From contig CAAGQE010000146.1 of NCBI GenBank assembly GCA_900772035.1, positions 1-10,321 on the forward strand: a DNA stretch of 10,321 nucleotides, given 5' to 3'. Both the position numbers and the translations under genes were made by a program. Positions 6,988 through 10,321 of this stretch are shown one piece after another (positions within the stretch are counted from its first letter, which is position 1; the number at the start of each line of letters is the position of its first letter). The DNA comes from Candidatus Gastranaerophilales bacterium. GTDB taxonomy: Bacteria; Cyanobacteriota; Vampirovibrionia; Gastranaerophilales; Gastranaerophilaceae. The notes beneath the pieces are model-generated. The model worked only from the letters and a program-made list of their open reading frames with translations, was not told the DNA's origin and did not search any database.

Positions 6988-7221
6988 GCCCTCATTGTCT
7001 TTCAAAAGTTTTAAAACAAAGATTTTTCTAGCAAATACATCTTCTTTACAAAATTTAATACAATTGTTTTTCAAATCGGAAATGAAAAATTAATTCTAAA
7101 GGCAACAGAAAGCGATTTTTTTATGAGTTGATACTCAAAGCACATAAATATGCAATCCGAACACAAAAATCGAATACAGAGGTCTTCAGGCGCCTGATTT
7201 TTAATGCAAGTATACAAAACA
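6988..7221. other. Non-coding stretch between peptidase terminator and PAS promoter
   Basis: About 230 AT-rich bases without a convincing gene on either strand. There is no good ribosome binding site with an open frame and no tRNA-like fold seen by eye. The only distinct structures are a short inverted repeat at 7124-7137 (TGAGT, 4-base loop, ACTCA) and the G+C-rich palindrome at 7186-7197. The region is unusually long for this tightly packed window, so a regulatory role is possible but nothing in it proves one. Confidence 0.5.
7186..7197. repeat. Perfect 12-base palindrome TCAGGCGCCTGA
   Basis: A perfect dyad, G+C-rich at its centre, in an otherwise AT-rich intergenic stretch. On the plus strand it is followed by TTTTTA. 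As a hairpin it would have only four stem pairs around a GCGC loop, so it makes a poor terminator. It could be a protein-binding site. It lies just beyond the U-rich tract of the peptidase-gene terminator, about 200 bases upstream of the PAS promoter. Confidence 0.3.
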
Positions 7222-7252
7222 AAAGCGGAAAACTTTAAAAGTTCTCCGCTTT
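7208..7252 (-). terminator. Rho-independent terminator of the M49-type peptidase gene
   Basis: On the minus strand, 7252-7239 pairs with 7235-7222. This gives a 14-pair stem (AAAGCGGAGAACTT against AAGTTTTCCGCTTT) with one G-U wobble and a 3-base loop. It is followed by TTTTGTTTTG as a U-rich tract. It begins 19 bases after the stop of the leftward peptidase gene. The stem also has T-rich sequence on the plus side (TTTAATTTTA), so it could work in both directions. Confidence 0.82.
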
Positions 7253-7271
7253 AATTTTATAAAAGATTAAT

Positions 7272-9104
7272 CTATTCGGCGTAAAGTTTATCAGCGAGCG
7301 GGGAAACAACCTGTCCGTTAAGTTCGCTGTCCGCTTTTTTGAGTTCGGTTGCAACTCTTTCGAGGTTTTCATCCCAAACGAAATTGTCGTTTACAAATTT
7401 TTCCGCCTTTGTAACGTCGCCGGAGAGTTGGATTTCAATGATTTCCTTGAGCATTTTTTGAGCCGCAGGAACGACTTTGTCTATATTCACAACGATTTTA
7501 CCGTCTTTATTGAACGTAATCGCGCCTTCTTTAATGAAGTAATGAGTTTGCATAACCGAGCGAACTCTGTGAGCGTGTGTCATTACAGGTTTTGCCTTGA
7601 GGAAATTATTCAAAGTTGCCGTCACGATAATTTGCTTACGTTGTTCGGGAGTGTACATTTTTTCCTTTGTAAGCATATCCAAGCAAGCCATTGAACCCAT
7701 ATCAGCCTTGTTTTCTTCAATGATAGATTGATATTTGCCAAGTTTTTCCGTTCCTCTGTCGGGTCCGAGAGAGTGAGAATTTTCGTGTCCGATTGTAAAC
7801 CAATGGTCGGCTTCTTCGTTGTAATACTTGTGAAGCGAGGGATCGAGAATAGCATTTATTTTTTTCTTGATTCTTTCGGGAGTGTTCATCGCGCGAACCT
7901 GTCTGTGGTATACGTTTCTTCTTCCGCCGCCGATTGTGAGCGAGAGTTTATCGTTATTCGGAAGGTTTTCAGCGATTGTAATTCCGCCTCTGTATGCACC
8001 GCAATCACCCGTCATATCTACCAAATCAACGTCAACCATTGTTTGTTTTGCTTCTTTGTCGTGGCTGATTGTTTGTTTATACTTATCTCTAAGCGGCATC
8101 ATTTCGGCCATTTTGGGCAAATATTTTTTGATTTTCAACATATCTTGAGTTGCTTTTTTATTAACAATGCCGACTCTGCAACCGAGAGAATCTTTCGGAT
8201 AAGGTGTAATGCCTGCATCTGCGAGCATTTTTGAAAGTTCGTGGTTTGCAGAAATTGTCTTTGTAAGTCCGTCAGCGTAGTTTTCGCGGGTAATCGTGAA
8301 TTCCAACGGAGTATCTTGAAGTTCCGCCCATTTTTTGTCTGCATAAGCATCCAACATCGGATCTGCCGTTCTGAGCGCTTTTGCTTGCAATCTCAAGTAT
8401 TCGTTGAAGTTCGTGTTTGTCGAAACATCCGCTGCGGCATCCAAGTAATCCGCAATTCTCGCAAAGTCATCTTTGAACTTGTCAACATAGTCCGTCGCTT
8501 TGAGTTCATAGCCGTCTCTTTCAACAACAGAGCGTTGATTGAGGATTTTCTTAACCATATCGACGTCGCCTTGTTTAAGCATAGTCGTCAAAATGCCATG
8601 AAATTCGTCAGCACTCAAATCTTTCGGATAGAAACCTTTTCCGACCAATTCGCCATGACCCTTTGCAAGTTCAATGTGGTTTGACATCCTGTCAAGAGCG
8701 TTCATCCCCTTTTGAGCATTGAAAAGTTTGAGAGTCATCTCGGCATCTTTGTTACCGAGTTCTGTTTGAGCAACCAAATAATCTTTGAAAGCAAGGTTAT
8801 CGGGGTTGTCGAGTTGCATTTGAATATTTTGCAATATTCGAGCAGCCTTTACCAAGTATTTCAAGGCTTCTTTATCTCCCGCTTTGAGGTTTTTATATTC
8901 GGGAGCATTGACACCAAGCAAGTTGATGTTTATCAAATATTCCTTGTCTGTGCGCTTTTTGAGTTCTTCTGTCGAAAGATTGAGCGCAAAGGCAGGTTTT
9001 TTCTCCTGTCTGAACTTCTTAACACCTGCAAATACGCCCACAAGAAGGAAAGCCAACGCGCATATTGCACCTATAAAAATTATTTTTTTCTTCGTTTCGG
9101 ACAT
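7272..9104 (-). CDS. Membrane-anchored M49 (dipeptidyl-peptidase III-type) zinc metallopeptidase
   Basis: A 610-residue protein with a short cytoplasmic tail (SETKKK), one membrane segment (about residues 8-28, no lipobox cysteine) and a large extracytoplasmic domain. The zinc site is readable: GHENSHSLGP gives H440 and H444 as ligands with E441 as general base, and EENKAD about 20 residues later supplies E464. Around it are other DPP III landmarks: a GD-GAYRGGITIAENLPN stretch and GGGRRNVYHRQ upstream of the zinc motif. Most DPP III enzymes use a hexapeptide HExxGH; a pentapeptide form is known in Caldithrix abyssi (HEISH) and plant Nudix-linked members, and HENSH fits that form. Family members cleave dipeptides from the N-termini of short peptides. 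It is flanked by its own promoter and terminator, and GAAAGGAA precedes the ATG by 6 bases, so it appears to be monocistronic. Confidence 0.8.
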   Translation of the reverse strand: MSETKKKIIFIGAICALAFLLVGVFAGVKKFRQEKKPAFALNLSTEELKKRTDKEYLININLLGVNAPEYKNLKAGDKEALKYLVKAARILQNIQMQLDNPDNLAFKDYLVAQTELGNKDAEMTLKLFNAQKGMNALDRMSNHIELAKGHGELVGKGFYPKDLSADEFHGILTTMLKQGDVDMVKKILNQRSVVERDGYELKATDYVDKFKDDFARIADYLDAAADVSTNTNFNEYLRLQAKALRTADPMLDAYADKKWAELQDTPLEFTITRENYADGLTKTISANHELSKMLADAGITPYPKDSLGCRVGIVNKKATQDMLKIKKYLPKMAEMMPLRDKYKQTISHDKEAKQTMVDVDLVDMTGDCGAYRGGITIAENLPNNDKLSLTIGGGRRNVYHRQVRAMNTPERIKKKINAILDPSLHKYYNEEADHWFTIGHENSHSLGPDRGTEKLGKYQSIIEENKADMGSMACLDMLTKEKMYTPEQRKQIIVTATLNNFLKAKPVMTHAHRVRSVMQTHYFIKEGAITFNKDGKIVVNIDKVVPAAQKMLKEIIEIQLSGDVTKAEKFVNDNFVWDENLERVATELKKADSELNGQVVSPLADKLYAE

Positions 9105-9110
9105 CTTAAA

Positions 9111-9158
9111 TTCCTTTCAGTTTTATAGGAATTATAGGAAAAAAATAAAATTTTTCAA
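9111..9158 (-). promoter_or_regulatory. Sigma70-type promoter and ribosome binding site of the peptidase gene
   Basis: On the minus strand, TTGAAA (-35, 9153-9158) is separated by a 16-base T-rich spacer from a perfect TATAAT (-10, 9131-9136). AAAGGAA (9111-9117) lies 6 bases before the ATG at 9104. The leader is only about 20 bases. The -35 box sits inside the T-rich run that follows the upstream terminator stem, so the two signals are nearly merged. Confidence 0.7.
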
Positions 9159-9186
9159 CAAAAATAAAGGAGCAATTAATGCTCCT
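9158..9186 (-). terminator. Rho-independent terminator of the HNH gene
   Basis: On the minus strand, AGGAGCA (9186-9180) pairs perfectly with TGCTCCT (9174-9168) around a 5-base loop and is followed by TTATTTTTGTT. It begins 28 bases after the HNH stop codon. The 7-pair stem is short, but the uridine tract is convincing and the position is right. Confidence 0.72.
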
Positions 9187-9213
9187 CATTATAAATATTC
9201 ATCTCAATTGTTG

Positions 9214-10321
9214 TTACTGTTCTTTCGTTTCTTCTTCGCCGTATTCCTTTGCTAACTCTTCGTGAATGTCGACCTCTTGACCCGATGCCTTTGCTTCACG
9301 AAGTTCGGCGATTTTTTCGGGATTTAATACCTTTAATACCATTCTGCCGTTTGATTCTTTTGAAAGAGTTTCGCGAACTTCAACAGGGTATGAATCGTAT
9401 CTTGAATCAATTTCACCGTCAATCATTTTTTGTTGGAAATATTCGATATGCTTTTGAGCGTTCATCGGATATTCGGGGTGCACCTTGAGCCATTCCGCAT
9501 AAGACATGTGACCTCTCGGGTTGTTGCAGTTGTAGCATTCTGCAATGTAATTTTGTGTTGCGTTAGGTCCACCTTGCGATTTCGGATGAATATGCTCAAT
9601 TGTTTGCATTGACGGCTTAATGAGTTCTTTAGCAACCTTCAAAGCCTTGCCGTAAGCATATCCGTAAATTTGCTTAACATCCTTGTAACTTTCGGGAATG
9701 TTCATTGCGGATTCTATCATTTTGTCATAAGTTTCGTGGTTTACAAGACCTTGGTACATAGAGAGTTTTTCCGTAAATTCAACTCTTTCCATCTTGCCGC
9801 CTTGAACTTTTTCAATTTCTTCACTAACTAAAGAAGAAATCGGATTTTTTTCGTCGCCTGTTTCCTTTTTAGCAAGAGCATCAATGGTTTGAAGGTGTTT
9901 TGTACAATATGCGATTGAACGTTCTTTTAATTCGGGTTCAAAACTTTGAATAGCCTTTCCCATATCGTAATCAGGGTGTTTTTCCGCTTCATCGGCAATC
10001 AAATTCGCAATAAGTCTTTGTGTGGTTCTGAAATAATCTTGATTATCTCTGATTTTATCAGCCAATTCTTGACCTTTGAGTGCGCTGAACTCTCTCGCTT
10101 TTGTACCGACGTTTCTGTTCAAAACCATCTTTCCGCCGCAGCAGCAGCAAGGAACGTCGCCCATTTGTTTCGTAATAAAATTACCTGTCGAGCAATCAAA
10201 TCCCTTGAAAGAAACAGCCTGTCCGCCTTTGAAATAAGCAGAAAGCGCTTGTGAGCCGATTTTGTTGTCAACCGTCGGTTGCGCCTTTTTCTCAATCGGG
10301 TTTGTTACTTTTGCAGCCGAT
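9214..10321 (-). CDS. HNH endonuclease-like protein with N-terminal cysteine cluster (5' end outside window)
   Basis: The frame is open from the window edge to the stop at 9214-9216, showing 368 residues. The Met at 10164 is internal: upstream codons continue as a sensible protein (GGQAVSFKGFDCSTGNFITK). Just after it comes a cysteine cluster, FDC...VPCCCCGGKM, resembling a zinc knuckle (usual form PC-xx-CGKKM). The middle is helical and charged. The C-terminal part holds IEHIHPKSQGG (about 9580-9600), then TQNYIAECYNCNNPRG (about 9515-9562): an HNH/His-Me-finger nuclease core with a structural CxxC. HNH proteins cut DNA in phage, restriction and mobile-element settings, but no phage or restriction partner is visible here. 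The closing roughly 60 residues are rich in Glu and Lys. It ends in a terminator and does not overlap its neighbour. Biological target unknown. Confidence 0.8.
   Translation of the reverse strand, partial: SAAKVTNPIEKKAQPTVDNKIGSQALSAYFKGGQAVSFKGFDCSTGNFITKQMGDVPCCCCGGKMVLNRNVGTKAREFSALKGQELADKIRDNQDYFRTTQRLIANLIADEAEKHPDYDMGKAIQSFEPELKERSIAYCTKHLQTIDALAKKETGDEKNPISSLVSEEIEKVQGGKMERVEFTEKLSMYQGLVNHETYDKMIESAMNIPESYKDVKQIYGYAYGKALKVAKELIKPSMQTIEHIHPKSQGGPNATQNYIAECYNCNNPRGHMSYAEWLKVHPEYPMNAQKHIEYFQQKMIDGEIDSRYDSYPVEVRETLSKESNGRMVLKVLNPEKIAELREAKASGQEVDIHEELAKEYGEEETKEQ

Noticed and set aside
7124..7137. TGAGT-TGAT-ACTCA inverted repeat as a terminator
   Set aside because: A five-pair stem without a following T-tract on either strand; compatible with chance in AT-rich DNA.
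7728..8234. 168-codon open frame on the plus strand within the peptidase gene
   Set aside because: It is antisense to a well-supported metallopeptidase gene, has no recognisable domain and arises from that gene's codon bias. The same holds for other antisense frames at 8241-8684, 8712-9128 and 9946-10254.
10162..10164. ATG at 10164 as the start of the HNH gene
   Set aside because: The frame stays open to the window edge with protein-like sequence and an additional conserved-looking Cys, so this Met is internal.
1..10321. CRISPR array, tRNA/rRNA genes, insertion sequence or prophage structure
   Set aside because: No regularly spaced repeats, no tRNA-like cloverleaf or rRNA stretch, no transposase or phage structural gene, and no terminal inverted repeats were seen. 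The HNH gene alone is not enough to claim a mobile element.

Overview
This is an AT-rich bacterial window with densely packed genes in two opposing blocks. Seven genes read rightward (1-6168) and three read leftward (6165-10321). The organism cannot be fixed from sequence alone. Low G+C, short gene spacing, AAGG/GGAG-type ribosome binding sites, a YqeG phosphatase next to a U32 peptidase-family protein, and a membrane-anchored M49-type peptidase would suit a gut-type bacterium. Candidates are a Gastranaerophilales/Melainabacteria-like or Firmicutes-like lineage; this is a low-confidence guess.

Rightward block: the end of a U32 peptidase-family protein (possibly a tRNA-hydroxylation factor) overlaps a complete YqeG-type HAD phosphatase. 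Five genes follow with almost no spacing (ATGA and TAATG overlaps). They are three tandem paralogues of about 297 residues, each with an N-terminal membrane anchor and an SGNH/GDSL-hydrolase-like layout; a fourth, more distant SGNH-like anchored protein; and an AlgI/DltB-type MBOAT membrane protein. An MBOAT with anchored SGNH partners is the usual layout of envelope-glycan O-acylation systems (AlgI with AlgJ/AlgX, PatA/PatB, DltB/DltD).

The striking point is that the catalytic positions depart from the consensus across this cassette. The MBOAT has Gln at both positions where AlgI/DltB proteins carry their conserved histidines (Q284 in the RWH context, Q324 in the GLWHG context). The fourth SGNH-like protein has Cys where the nucleophilic Ser is expected. 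The three paralogues have drifted to different degrees around the Ser block and the terminal acid-His block. This is the best candidate in the window for an undescribed variant system.

Leftward block, in transcription order: an HNH endonuclease-like protein with an N-terminal cysteine cluster (its 5' end lies outside the window), a terminator, then a strong promoter and a membrane-anchored zinc peptidase of the DPP III (M49) type with the rarer pentapeptide motif HENSH. After a second terminator and a roughly 340-base intergenic stretch comes a standalone double-PAS protein with its own sigma70-like promoter. The PAS gene and the MBOAT gene converge, and their stop codons share one CTAG palindrome.
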